In this document: positions 22,411 to 32,515 of the stretch, piece after piece
How positions within the stretch are numbered: position 1 is the first letter of the stretch
Layout: the number at the start of each line of letters is the position of its first letter
NCBI GenBank assembly: GCA_026075535.2
Contig: AP026547.1
Location: 1,116,001-1,180,000 of the forward strand
Direction of reading: 5' to 3'
From: Tricholoma matsutake
Taxonomy: Eukaryota; Basidiomycota; Agaricomycetes; Agaricales; Tricholomataceae
Length of the DNA stretch: 64,000 nt
Notes under the pieces: model-generated
Told to the model about the DNA's origin: nothing
Database searches by the model: none
The model's input: only the letters and a program-made list of their open reading frames with translations
Program-made: the position numbers and the translations under genes

Positions 22411-22821
22411 TGTTAGGAAACAGCCCCATTATCTAATAAAATTTCATTTTCATTTTATTACATCGAATTACACTACATTACACCAAATGACACCAAATGA
22501 CGCTACACTTTGATAGCGTGAGAATATTATTTCGCACGCATCACTATGTACATGCCTGTACGCGTGCATTGGTAACAACAATGTACAATATATGTAACAT
22601 AGTATATAAACCCTAAATATATGCCTAGGGGACCCCAGTTGTGTTCTCTTAGGTATTCCACCTATGTTTTTGGTGTGAAAGGCCTATCTCAACAAACTCA
22701 CCTATTAATAACCCCTCGCATCAAAACCATCAATTCCCCATCATGCGCGCGGATCCCGCCCCCTTCTTGTAGAGAGAACCCGCACAGTCTTAGCTAGCAG
22801 ATAGTGGGTGTTGCCCTAACA
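22411..22821 (+). repeat. Gypsy copy 1, 3' LTR
   Basis: 411 bp, same ends as the 5' LTR, directly after the purine tract at 22397-22410. The bases following it (ATCCA) repeat those before the 5' LTR (ATCCG). Confidence 0.93.
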
Positions 22822-22969
22822 ATCCAGGAGGAGAATGGCAAAGAAGTCTGGATGCATGTTCGTGGACAAAGTGGACTAGAGACATTGCTCTTGTTCATTG
22901 ATGGTGACATCCCTTGTACTCTTCCCATAGCTGTTTCTTCTGCTCTCACTTATGTTTCTTTAAGATCAT

Positions 22970-25003
22970 GACCAGAGCAGTAAATTGTTGCTCCGTTCCC
23001 CGAGTCTTCAACCAGGCCTCCATTTCATGCGACTTAAGCTCCCCATTATCGGTGATGTTGATTTCAACTTTAAGACCTGTTTCAGTTTCTCAGGCAAGTT
23101 CCCAGGCTTTAAGTTTGGGAAAAGAATCATATTTGTTGTGAAGGGGTATTGACCAAGGAAAGGATGTGTAGTCATCAACTATATCCATTACATATGAATT
23201 CCTGGTATGAGACTTCACTGCATGCGGTCCTGACAAATCAACCCATACTTTCTGCAACTTCCTCATCGCCTTGTGACCAGGCCCCTCCTCACATCTTTTT
23301 GGGACAGGTGTCTCCGTCTGTTTTCCAAGCACACATGATTTGCACTTAGGTGGTTTTGGTGAGGAAACAAGAGGCACACCTGTGAGCGTCCCTTTCTTGG
23401 CCATATCCCAGATGGATTGGTAGTTGGCATGGCCAAGATGGCAGTGCCATGTTTCCAAGTTTGGGGATTTGTGTACAGAAAAGGCATGGTTGACAGTGGC
23501 AGAGTGGAGGTTGAGTGAGTAGAGTTTCTTGGAGAGTCTGGATCCTCATGCAACCAGTGCACCAGTGGACTTGTCCATAATCCAACACTCTGTGTTATCA
23601 AAGTGTGTGGCAATGTTCAAGTCGTCAGCCAATACTCCTATGGAGATGAGTCAGACAGTTGAGTTTGGGATATAGAGTACATTACATAAGAGAATTGATG
23701 CGCCTCGGGCTATCCAGAGTTTGATATCCCTGACACTGATGGCAGCTATTGAGGAACCTCCCACCCCTCTAATGGTACAAGGTTGAGTTGGATGAAGGGT
23801 AAGGAAATCCAATCTGTCAGGTGAGATATGTACAGTTGCACCAGAGTCAACAATAAAGGGATGCTTGTCCAGTGAAAGGTGAGATTGACGGGTCTGAGTA
23901 AGTGGTTCGATGGTGAATGCACCATCAGTATGCATGGATGTATGTTGGTTCCAGTTGAGAGTCATAGATGCCTCCTTCTCAACAACAATCCATCCCTCAT
24001 ATTCAACCTCTTCAATGGAAGCAGTGGGAAGGGGGTCACATGCAAGGCCAGCACATTCCGGGTGGGAGGTGATGGGCACAGGGGATTCAGAATCGACCAT
24101 GACCGTGAAGGCACATCCATTGACATCCTTTACTGTAATTGGGATCCTGGAGCTAGCAGTACCTGGTGCTTTCTTCTCGAGCACCAGCTTCCGTGTGGCT
24201 TTGGATTCATCGATGGTCTTCCAGGGCATGCCACCTCCAGGCTTGATGCAGGACTCTGTAGTATGCCCAGTCTTTTTACAGACAGGATTCCCACAAGTGG
24301 GCACATTAGGTGCTTTGTTTGGTTTGGTCCAAGTGGTAAGTGCAATGGTGGAGCAAGAATCATGATGCTGGTCATTCTCAAGGAGTGACTGTTCATTCTC
24401 CAGGAACAGGCAGATGTCCTTTGACCCATATGGGGAACTGGCAGTCGAGGCAGTGATGTCATGGGATATAATGGATTGTGCGTGTGGGAAGTTGTCACTA
24501 AGGGAATTAAGGAGGGCAATACAACAGAGTAAGTCCACTTTTATGTCCCCCATGGCAAAAGCACGCTCAATGAGAGTGCAAATCCTCTCCACCATTTTGG
24601 GGAGTGGCACATCCTTTGAGCACTGGATGGAAAGCGCCTGTTGGAGCAATTGGACCTGGTGGACTGGACCTTCCTTCTGATGATGATCTTGGAGAGTTTT
24701 CCAATTTACATCAGGGCCCTTCTTGATATCAAGGAATGGGTGCTTGGATGGGGAAACACTGGAAGCAAGAAAGGCATATGCGAGATGCAAGTTGGCTGCC
24801 CAGTTCACAAGAGCATGGGTTTCTGTAGATGTAGGTGAGGTAATATCACCAGTCACATATTCATAGAGTCCATTCAGCGAGAGGGCGATTGTGATCTCGC
24901 ACCATTCTTTGTAATTAGACTTAAGTTTGTCCAACTTCTCCCCTGAGTACTGAACTGACAACTTGATGAGAGAAATAGAAGGTGGGTTTGTTTCAGCAAC
25001 CAT
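22970..25003 (-). pseudogene. Copia gag-pol (to mid-integrase)
   Basis: The first ATG is at 25003 (MVAETNPPSISLIKLSVQYS). Gag (UBN2/Retrotran_gag type) is followed by a CGNPVCKKTGHTTESC zinc-finger-like segment, then the protease FIVDSGATVHISPDRLDF. TGA at about 23651 and 23546 replace probable arginines (NSTV-stop-LIS and LVA-stop-GSRL). GAG-pre-integrase follows with WHCHLGHANYQSIWDMAKKG and CKSCVLGKQ. The integrase core has VDLSGPHAVKSHTRNSYVMD, DYTS and ITDNGELKSHEMEAWL, then ends at the truncation. Not functional. Confidence 0.82.
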
Positions 25004-25210
25004 AGTGGAGAAAGCGGAAGTGGTAATGGCAGGCAAGCATCAAGTAGGGTGATGTCAAAGAAGACAAAGGGGAGGGAGATGGGTCGGGTAGTCTGATCCT
25101 GTTAAGTTGTGATCCGAGATCTAAGTGATCTAGGGGTCCGATCAAAAATGGCATAGATAAACGCTGAGTGGCTAGGAGATTTTCTACCATCATCTAAATG
25201 CAATGGGAGT

Positions 25211-25221
25211 GGCCCATAACC
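25211..25221 (-). other. Copia primer-binding site
   Basis: GGTTATGGGCC on the minus strand directly follows the LTR end. This matches, from memory, the primer site of Drosophila copia that pairs with an internal fragment of initiator methionine tRNA (half-tRNA priming). Confidence 0.5.
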
Positions 25222-25586
25222 TGTAGAAAATAAATCCTAGTACAACAAGAGTGAACTCAGTCTCTGTATAAGTGACTGTATTAGTACTGTACCTAGTACA
25301 ACAACAAGAGTGAACTATAAGTACAGTAAGTAATCATTCACTACTGAATAATAAGTCATTACTCACCTCAGTCTCTGTATAAGTGACTGAGGTGATCTGG
25401 TATCTGTCTACTGTATATATACAAGTCATGTTAGATAAAGGAGAATGGTATAAAGGTATCCATGACATGGATACAAACACACACATCAAAGGGATGCACT
25501 AAATATAGGACACACATCAATTAATGTGCCGAGATCCATATTTGGCAATACAGTGTTCACATGCACTCACAGTGTCATTCTCAACA
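25222..25586 (-). repeat. Copia 5' LTR (boundaries inferred)
   Basis: On the minus strand the segment begins TGTTGAGAATGAC and ends TTTTCTACA, then GGTTATGGGCC follows. It contains two copies of a CCTAGTACAACA...GAGTGAACT word and repeated GTCTCTGTATAAGTGACTG. Only one LTR is present, so the outer boundary is inferred from the TGTTGAGA start. Confidence 0.5.
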
Positions 25587-26264
25587 GAGGGAAAACAGCA
25601 TGTTGTCACCAATGACAGGGTATGTAGTCATAGATAAAATGGAAGTTGAGGCAATAGTCACACTGAATGGGCTGGATGCATGAGCAACAGTTTGGATGTC
25701 ATGTGAAAACCCCACGAGGCTCTTCAACATCTGCAGCAATACCGACAATGTTGCAGCAAGCAACAGTGTGAGAGCAGAGTGAGTGGATTGGAGGGTGTGG
25801 ATGGTACGGAGATCCTTTTTGTGTAGCCAAAAGCATGCACATGCAGCTGAATCTGCTCAGTTCGGAAGGCGTTGATGCAGGTGAAATGGGGCATCATCAT
25901 CATCAAAGAAAGAGGATAGATGCCACCTGCTGAGAGGCTGGAGCAGCAGTGGAGTGCATGGCTTGAATGGTGGGGGGTTCGCAAGTGGGACATGTGAAGT
26001 TGGTGTCATCGTGTGTGTGTGTGTGATGTGTGTATGTGTAGTAAACCTTGCATAAAGCAGTATCAGGAATTGAGCCTGTCGAACGGCAACGAAAGTCCTG
26101 TCTTCATAGCGGCCGGAACGAGCAACCAGCAAGCAACCAGGGCCCTATCCCGCACGAGCGGTGGGCGGTGGTTGTTGTTGTTGTTGTTGTTGTTGGATGG
26201 GCTTATTGATCTGATGACAAGCAGCATATTGAGAACATGAGAATATCTTATACAGTACAGCCGC
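25587..26264. other. Spacer with simple repeats
   Basis: It contains a GT-rich microsatellite (26007-26040) and seven GTT repeats (about 26170-26195). No credible gene was seen; short frames on the minus strand are Ser/Pro-rich. Confidence 0.45.
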
Positions 26265-27320
26265 CTAGCTTTACGAGTGTTGCCTGTGTCATCAGACGAT
26301 ACTCCTGAGATACGTTCTGCGCCGATCAGTCTGGTTACCTATTATGAAATCATCATGAGTGGACACACATGTCGATGAAGATCAAAGGCTTACATTTTCG
26401 AGTAATTCTAAAATATATTTTGCGGTATGGCTGAGGCCTGAAGCATCGTCCATGTCCATGCAATACTCGTCACCATCTGCTGTGGTAATGTGGACTGAAT
26501 AGAACCCCTTTGGTCGGCGTATTTTCCCACCATCGTACGTAATTGTCAAGTTCCAACAGGTCTTCAGGTATGCGATGACAGTAGTATTGACTTTGGCAGA
26601 TTCATTTGGGACTAACTTATCTGCGAAGGTGGTTGCACTGGCTGGTACATAGTCTGAGTTCAACACTTTGCTGAGGTGTTTGAATTCTTGAGAGTCGATG
26701 ACATTTGGCGGGAGTGTGTTACAAACAATGAACAGCAACAACGCGTTGTCGGCTTCCTCTTTGAGCTTGCTTAGCACCTGCTTCCTCCCATCCGCAACAA
26801 AGCCATCCAACGTCCCACCGATTGATATTCCTGAAGAAACAGTTTTGGTGCGTTTCGTATTTATTTCCTGTTCTTCATCGGAGGTGGAAACCTCTCGGGA
26901 ACGTGTCTGCGGGATGATAGCTGGAGGACCCTTTGCTCCTGCAGCTAAGTACGCAGCAGCCGCATCCTGTATTCGGGAAGGCAAGTATCGACAACCAGAT
27001 GCATGTGCAAGAATACGCTGACGTGGCCGAGGCCAAGCTCATTTTGTCCTGAAACCCTTGCTAGCAAGACAACGCGCATATTTCTTGGCCTTGTCAACAT
27101 CATCTTCAGCGGGCGCGGACTTGTAGCATGGCTTTGAGACTTCGAGAAGGAGGGGAAGAGTTTTTACACCACCCTTCCTGTCGTCTGCGTCTTCTTCAGC
27201 GGCGGAATATGCTTCGTCCTCATAGTCCGACTCCAGATCCTTCGTCTCTCGCTTTTGGCTATCTTTACCCTTGGGCTTGGCCTTCGCTTTCTTCAGTTTG
27301 CTAGTCTTAAGCCTTGGCAT
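26265..27320 (-). pseudogene. hAT-family transposase, N-terminal half
   Basis: The frame starts at ATG 27320 with a basic MPRLKTSKLKKAKAKPKGK region and acidic patches. TGA near 27042-27044 interrupts GFRTK-stop-AWPRPRQRILAHASGCRYLP, a BED-finger-like tail. It continues in frame as MPSRIQDAAAAYLAAGAKGP through a DUF659-like domain (LLLFIVCNTLPPNVIDSQEF, WNLTITYDGGKIRRPKG, GLSHTAKYILELLEN). An intron (GTAAGC...ATAATAG, about 26338-26392) joins it to RLIGAERISGVSSDDTGNTR and KARRL, the conserved hAT segment after the second catalytic Asp. The C-terminal half and dimerisation domain are missing, so it is truncated. Confidence 0.7.
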
Positions 27321-27772
27321 TTAATCTATGCTTGTCTCCATATCCGAATTGCTGGTAGACGGCAGCTACAATCAACAGTGAGTACTACAGCAAATGATAT
27401 CAATACCGACTGAAATATAGCACATACCTGTAGCCCAGCAGCTGTTATCGTGGTTTCTGCTGCCTTCGTTACGTCTGTAAGCCATAGGGTCGGGATTACT
27501 GAATTCGGAAAATTCTGTATGAACTTCTCGAGCACATCCGCAAGCGCAACAACAACAAGCCCTCGTTCTGGGAGGACCAGTCCATTTGCTCGTGAACCCA
27601 GCGTAATCTCAAGTTGTCGATTGATAGCAGCCTCTTCTCCGGCATCTTCAATCCAGTCCGAATCCGGGTTGAAGTTGTTGAAGTTATGTGGAGAGGTTTC
27701 GAGAGCAATTGGTAGGGATACTGGCAATGCAAGAAGATAAGAGCGGAGAGTGTTGATCTGCTCAGCAATCAT
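27321..27772 (-). CDS. Small unrecognised spliced gene (or 5' exon of the hAT gene)
   Basis: ATG at 27772 opens MIAEQINTLRSYLLALPVSL; the frame runs through an acidic, non-repetitive sequence to TTITAAGLQ. An intron GTATGT...GATTGTAG (about 27368-27430) joins it to LPSTSNSDMETSID and the TAA at 27321-27323. The next codon in the same frame is the ATG of the hAT frame (27320). It could be a separate ORF of about 129 residues, or the first exon of the transposase ended by a mutation to TAA. No domain recognised; GC content is higher than in the surrounding transposons. Confidence 0.45.
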
Positions 27773-28295
27773 GCTAGTGAATGCAGAGTTTTTCCGTACT
27801 TTTTAAGGATTGTTAGAGCCTGTTAGAGCCTAATAATTTCTCGGGGAATACTTATTCGAATTACCGACATAGGCTAATTTACCCTAATTGACATGGCATT
27901 TTCGGCCAAGATGAAATTGACGCTAATTTACCTGGGCTAATTTACCGTCAGCCAATTAGCCTTGCCTGCTTCCCCGAACACTAGGTTCAAAAGATAAGAG
28001 AAAAGTGGCCAGCTGATCATGAGCACCTTGTAAAACAGTCAGGATGCAGTGAGGAAGCCTAATGGGCCAAAATGCGTGCTTCTTCAATAATGAACCGAGT
28101 GCTTGAGAAAATAAGAGTCCTCAGATGGACGCGTGAGTGGAGGAGGTGGCAGAAAGCCTATCGTATGGTCGCTTGCGAGGCACAAACGGCGAACAGAAGC
28201 CGCGAACGATGGATCGTCGGCATGAACTCTGTCCGGAACTTCAACATTTCAGTACCTTGCTGAGTAGATAGACTATCAGCTGGATAACCGTTGCA
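27773..28295. other. Intergenic stretch
   Basis: It includes GCTAATTTACC/CTAATTGACA-type repeats at 27868-27960. This could be the terminal region of the hAT relic, but no paired end was found. No gene seen. Confidence 0.35.
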
Positions 28296-28585
28296 AGTCG
28301 GGTAGAGAGAATCGGCGGGATCTCAGCTTGCAATTGGATCTTCGGACCTGGGCGCCAGTTGTAAACATATGGTGACGAGTCAACTCGGACAAGTTGGGCG
28401 TCAGTAAATACCTACGGACATAAACCCTGTGCGTTAACTCGGAGCTAACGACACTATGGGAGATTGTTTGAGGGATCAAAAAATTCGACGGGATCTCAGC
28501 TGATCTCAGCTTGCAATTGGATGGGCGCCAGTTGTAAACGAGTCAACTCGGACAAGTCGGGCGTCAGTCAATACCTACCAAATCC
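28296..28585. repeat. Direct duplication upstream of the HEAT gene
   Basis: Two copies of about 100 nt share GGGATCTCAGCTTGCAATTG, GGCGCCAGTTGTAAAC and GAGTCAACTCGGACAAG (28318-28410 and 28491-28575). The second contains an extra GATCTCAGCT duplication. They lie 160-440 nt before the start codon of the gene at 28738, so they are candidate regulatory or target-site duplications. Confidence 0.65.
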
Positions 28586-28737
28586 TGACTCGCACGATGT
28601 CAAGATATGAACCACATTTTGAACAAGGATCTCTGGATTCTGGAAGCATAAAGACTCGGAGCTGCAAGTTGAGAAAATAGACCTGGCCCCAGTCGGCAAC
28701 GGTAACGTTGCCCTCGCACTGTTCGACTCCAACCCCC

Positions 28738-31700
28738 ATGGCTCCATGCATTCCTGCCAACCCAGACATCTCTGGTATCGGTGTACGCACTGCCATCTAC
28801 GCACAAAATCTACTTTGTTTCGCACCCGTCGTTGCCGATCTGTGGGATGGAGAGGTCACCGTCGATGAGATGGAGGGAATCAAAGACCAATCCATCGGCA
28901 TGCTCTCCATCGCCTTCGCCATCCTCATCTCTGCCATCATTCAAGCCAAGGCCACGACATCTATTTCGTTGATCACCTATTTCCATGCTGCCATCATCCT
29001 GGATCTAAGCTGGATGAATAACACCAGCACCTTCATTTGGTTCCTCCTCTATGCCCACCACAGGAGCAAGGCTGGTGGCAACAACGAGATCATCCCCGCG
29101 ACCTGGTCAGACTGGACGGAGGCTCTCCTTTCGCCTGTCAATCACGTTATAACCGGCAAGGGCACAGACAACCACGATCAAGATGAGAAATTCGCTGACA
29201 GCCAGAACGATATAGTTGATGTCAGCGAAGGCGGTGATGGTGAGAGGGCAAGCATTGATAGCGGTGGGAAGGGGAGCGAGAGCGGAAGCAACGACGAAAA
29301 GAGGCATGGCAGATATCACGAAAAGTAGGGCAATCTTGAAGCCGTCCGACTTGATCTGACTCGATCCTCAAGGATTTTTCCAGCGCCCCTTCAACGTCTT
29401 TGGAACTTAATTTCTCAGGCACCCGTCCTCACCCTCGGCTCTATCCACCTCTCCCTCATGTCCTCCATCGGAATTTGGCTCTGGAGCAATCCATCCAAGT
29501 TTGGCATCCCCATTCCCTGCTATCCGTCCCTTGTAATCGTCGGAGGTAGCGTGCCGTTTTCGTCACCAGCACTGCGCATCTGCTCGTTGCTGATGTATTC
29601 CCTTCTCCTCATTCCTGGCATCAACCTTTTCCTCCCCTTCCTCTTTTTCCTGACGCTCCATATCTTATATAACAGGTCTCTCAGACTACACTCCCGGTTC
29701 TGGCGCCAGTGCCGGCGTATCGCGCATGCCATACGAGGCTGCCCACACACTTTACGAGAATTTCCAGAAACGCTTGCACGGTTTTCACACAATATATTTC
29801 AGAGACAGCGTATGTCCCCATCCGACGAGGAGTTTCAAGGCGCCAATAATCATCATCCCAGTCCGTCTGCGACGCAATCTGCTCATCCAAGCACTCCCCG
29901 ACTCGGTCACCCCACTGATTCAAAGGTTCAATCGACCTCTCCACTCGGCATCCACACTGCCTTTCTCGTTGTAGGCTTGGTGTGTCTAGCCGTCATCAAC
30001 GTCATTTTCCTCATCGACATCGAACTTACCCTATCTCGCAATAGGCAACTTCAAGCTCGCGACGAGAATAATTGGGGGTTCGGGCAGGTGCTCGCGCTGC
30101 TTCTCCTGGTTATCCCTCTGCGGGATTTTGTGAGATCCATTAAGGATATCCATAAGATGAGGCGGAAGGCTCAGAAACAGTTTGAAAAGCATCTTCGGGA
30201 TGCAATCTCCGAAGATACTTTCGAAGGCCATGACTTTCGATACTGGATTAACCAGGGAGCTAAACCCAATACTGAGCTCAAAGGTATCTTTGTTGCGTAC
30301 GATGATACGAGGCATACACTCATCAATTTATTACAGGACATATCAAATTCGTCACTCTTCTTCAGTTTGCTGCACACAAAGGGAATAAGGATCTTGTACA
30401 ATACCTTCTCGGTAAGGGGGTGAATCCTAATATCGAGGGTGAGTGTTGTCACGCGGCACAACCTACAATGGCACTTACTCCGCAGTAGGAGGAGATTGTA
30501 GAACAGCGCTGCATGCGGCTGCTGGAAAGCGGCATCGTGACATTGCTTTCATCTTAGCTGAAAAAAGAGGTGATGAGAAAATTGTCGGTGCGTAGTTACT
30601 TCAGAATTGTGAACTGTCTCAGTGAAACATTGCGAAGCTGACCTATACGAGGAGGTTGGGAGGGCCATACCTTCCATTGTCGAATGTCTAAAGGATTCAG
30701 ACGAGGATGTCCGCAGCGGCGCCGCCAAGGGACTTTCATCGCTTGGAGCACATCGTATGTATCCCTCTGTCTCTCCCCTGCTGATGTCCTGAATAATGTT
30801 TGAAGCGGAATTTCGGGAGGAGATTGGGAAGGCCATACCTCGCATTGTCGAATTTCTGAAGGATTCAAAATTGTATCCTCTTAGTGCCGCGGCCGAAGTA
30901 CTTTCATCGCTTGCAGCATATCGTACGTGTCCCTCTGTCTCTCCCCTGCTGATGTCCTGAATGATGTTCGAAGTGGAATTGCGGGAGGAGATTGGCAAGG
31001 CCATACCTCGCATTGTCGAAGGTCTGGAGGATTCAGAATGGTACTTTCGTAGTGCCACGGCCGAAGTACTTTCATCGCTTGCAGCATATTGTACGTGTCC
31101 CTCTGTCTCTCCCCTGCTGATGTCCTGAATGAAGTTGGAAGCGGAATTGCGGGAGGAGATTGGGAAGGCCATACCTCGCATTGTTGAATTTCTGAAGCAT
31201 TCAGACGAGGGTGTCCGCACCACCGCCGCTGAGGGCCTTTCATCGCTTGGAGCACATTGTACGTATCCCTCTGTCTCTCCCCTGCTGATGTCCTGAATGA
31301 TGTTTGAAGTGGAATTTCGGGAGGAGATTGGGAAGGCCATACCCCGCATTGTCCAACTTCTGAAGGATTCAGGATGGTATGATCGTAGCACCGCGGCCGA
31401 AGTACTTTCATCGCTTGCAGCATATCGTACATGTCCCTCTGTCTCTCCCCTGCTGATGTCCTGAATGACGTTCAAAGCGGAATTTCAGGAGGAGATTGGC
31501 AAGGCCATACCTAACATTGTCGAATGTCTGGAGCATTCACAGGGGAATGTCCGCATTGCCGCTGCCAAGGCACATCCATTGCTTGGAGCATATTGTACGT
31601 GTCCCTCTGTCTCTCCCCTGCTGATGTCCTGAATGATGTTGGAAGCGGAATTTCGGGAGGAGATCGGGAAGGCCATACCTCGCATTGTCCAACTTCTGAA

Positions 31701-32515
31701 GGATTCAGAATGGTATGATTGTAGCACCGCGGCCGAAGTACTTTCATCGCTTGCAGCATATTGTACGTGTCCCTCTGTCTCTCCCCTGCTGATGTCCTGA
31801 ATAATGTTCGAAGTGGAATTTCGGGGGGAGATTGGCAAGGCCATACCTTCCATTGTCGAATGTCTGAAGGATTCAGACGAGGATGTCCGCAGCGCTGCTG
31901 CCAAGGCACTTTCATCGCTTGCAGCATATCGTACGTGTCCCTCTGTCTCTCCCCTTCTGATGTCCTGAATGATGTTGGAAGCGGAATTTCGGGAGGAGAT
32001 TAGGAAGGCCACACCTCGCATTGTCGAATTTCTGAAGGATTCAAAATTGTATCTTCTTAGCACCGTGGCCGAAGTACTTTCATCGCTTGCAGCATATCGT
32101 ACGTGTCCCTCTGTCTCTCCCCTGCTGATGTCCTGAATGATGTTTGAAGTGGAATTTCGGGAGGAGATTGGCAAGGCCATACCTCACATTGTCGAATGTC
32201 TGAAAGATTCAGTCTCAAATGTCCCCAGGGCCGCTGCCAAGGCACTTTCATCACTTGGAGCATATTGTATGTGTCCCTGTGTCTCTCCCCTACCCGGTGT
32301 CGTTAATGATGTTTTCAGCCCAATTGCACAGCTCAATACGGAACACTATACGGAACACTATATTCATTCTGCTTGTTGGTCATCGTTTAAACCCTCAGGC
32401 CAGTGCCCTCGCTTGCCTTGCAGAGCTGTTATCGCATCCTGTTATATGGGAAATTTCCTTTCAATTGGTACAAGTTAAGCATCAGGGTGTCAGCAATGAA
32501 TTGGACAGAATGTAG
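28738..32515 (+). CDS. Multi-span membrane protein with ankyrin and tandem HEAT repeats
   Basis: Exons inferred: 28738-29324, 29373-30283, 30337-30438, 30486 (or 30489)-30587, 30623-30754, nine 117-nt exons from 30806 every 168 bp, and 32319-32515; 1,027 residues. Residues 1-450 have about 8 hydrophobic spans, including MLSIAFAILISAIIQA, SLLMYSLLLIPGINLFLPFL and VLALLLLVIPLRDF. An acidic Ser/Gly loop (VSEGGDGERASIDSGGKGSE) lies between spans. Splicing restores an ankyrin pair: TLLQFAAHKGNKDLVQYLLG and CRTALHAAAGKRHRDIAFIL. Ten HEAT-type units follow, of the form EFREEIGKAIPRIVEFLKDS...EVLSSLAAY. The C-terminus (LNPQASALACLAELLSHPVI) is unique. The first intron (48 nt, GTAGGG...CTCAAG, CTGAC branch) removes an in-frame TAG. 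The 35-nt intron at 30588-30622 is unusually short. No nonsense remains after splicing. Function unknown; HEAT and ankyrin repeats suggest protein binding on the cytosolic side. Confidence 0.8.
30806..32318 (+). repeat. 168-bp exon+intron tandem array (nine units)
   Basis: Nine units start at 30806, 30974, 31142, 31310, 31478, 31646, 31814, 31982 and 32150. Each is 117 nt of exon plus a 51-nt intron, GTACGTGTCCCTCTGTCTCT...GATGTTNGAAG. Only the last intron is 52 nt and diverged (GTATGT...GTTTTCAG). A further intron of the same type (30755-30805) precedes the first unit. No indel breaks the period. Exon variants alternate mostly between a DxxVR type and a WY/LY type, implying a two-unit (336 bp) higher-order repeat. 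Confidence 0.92.

Larger units (their letters stand above)
16951..22821 (+). mobile_element. Ty3/Gypsy chromovirus, copy 1 (5,871 bp, internally deleted)
   Basis: Two 411-bp LTRs (16951-17361 and 22411-22821), starting TGTTAGG and ending CCTAACA, flank gag, protease, RT, RNase H, integrase and chromodomain. Target duplication is ATCCG/ATCCA (one mismatch, G to A). Compared with copy 2 (32785-39002) it lacks about 214 bp in gag and 153 bp in RNase H. Both deletions lie between 6-bp direct repeats. A polypurine tract (AAAAGGGGGGTAA) precedes the right LTR. Confidence 0.92.
16862..22965 (+). pseudogene. Unidentified coding-like fragment split by Gypsy copy 1
   Basis: Reading across the Gypsy insertion (joining 16950 to the base after the duplicated ATCC at 22822-22825) gives a continuous plus-strand frame, LVFKVIQEENGKEVWMHVRG then ETLLLFIDGDIPCTLPIAVS. 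I do not recognise the family. A hydrophobic stretch (AVLLFLWCL) precedes the junction. It stops near 22965, where the Copia fragment begins. It may be another transposon's gene. Confidence 0.35.
22966..25586 (-). mobile_element. Ty1/Copia element, 5' part only
   Basis: The minus strand carries an LTR, a tRNA-like primer site, gag, protease, GAG-pre-integrase and the integrase N-terminal half. The rest of pol and the second LTR are missing at the left edge (about 22966), where it abuts the fragment carrying Gypsy copy 1. Confidence 0.8.

Noticed and set aside
30549..32180. Two long minus-strand open frames (308 and 231 codons) with 56-residue repeats across the HEAT array
   Set aside because: They arise because the 168-bp period is a multiple of three, so any stop-free antisense frame stays open through exons and introns. 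The plus strand shows HEAT residues, splice sites and unbroken phase.
30755..32318. CRISPR-like pattern of regular repeats and spacers
   Set aside because: The period is 168 bp, both parts are repeated, and the units encode HEAT repeats with introns; this is a eukaryotic gene.
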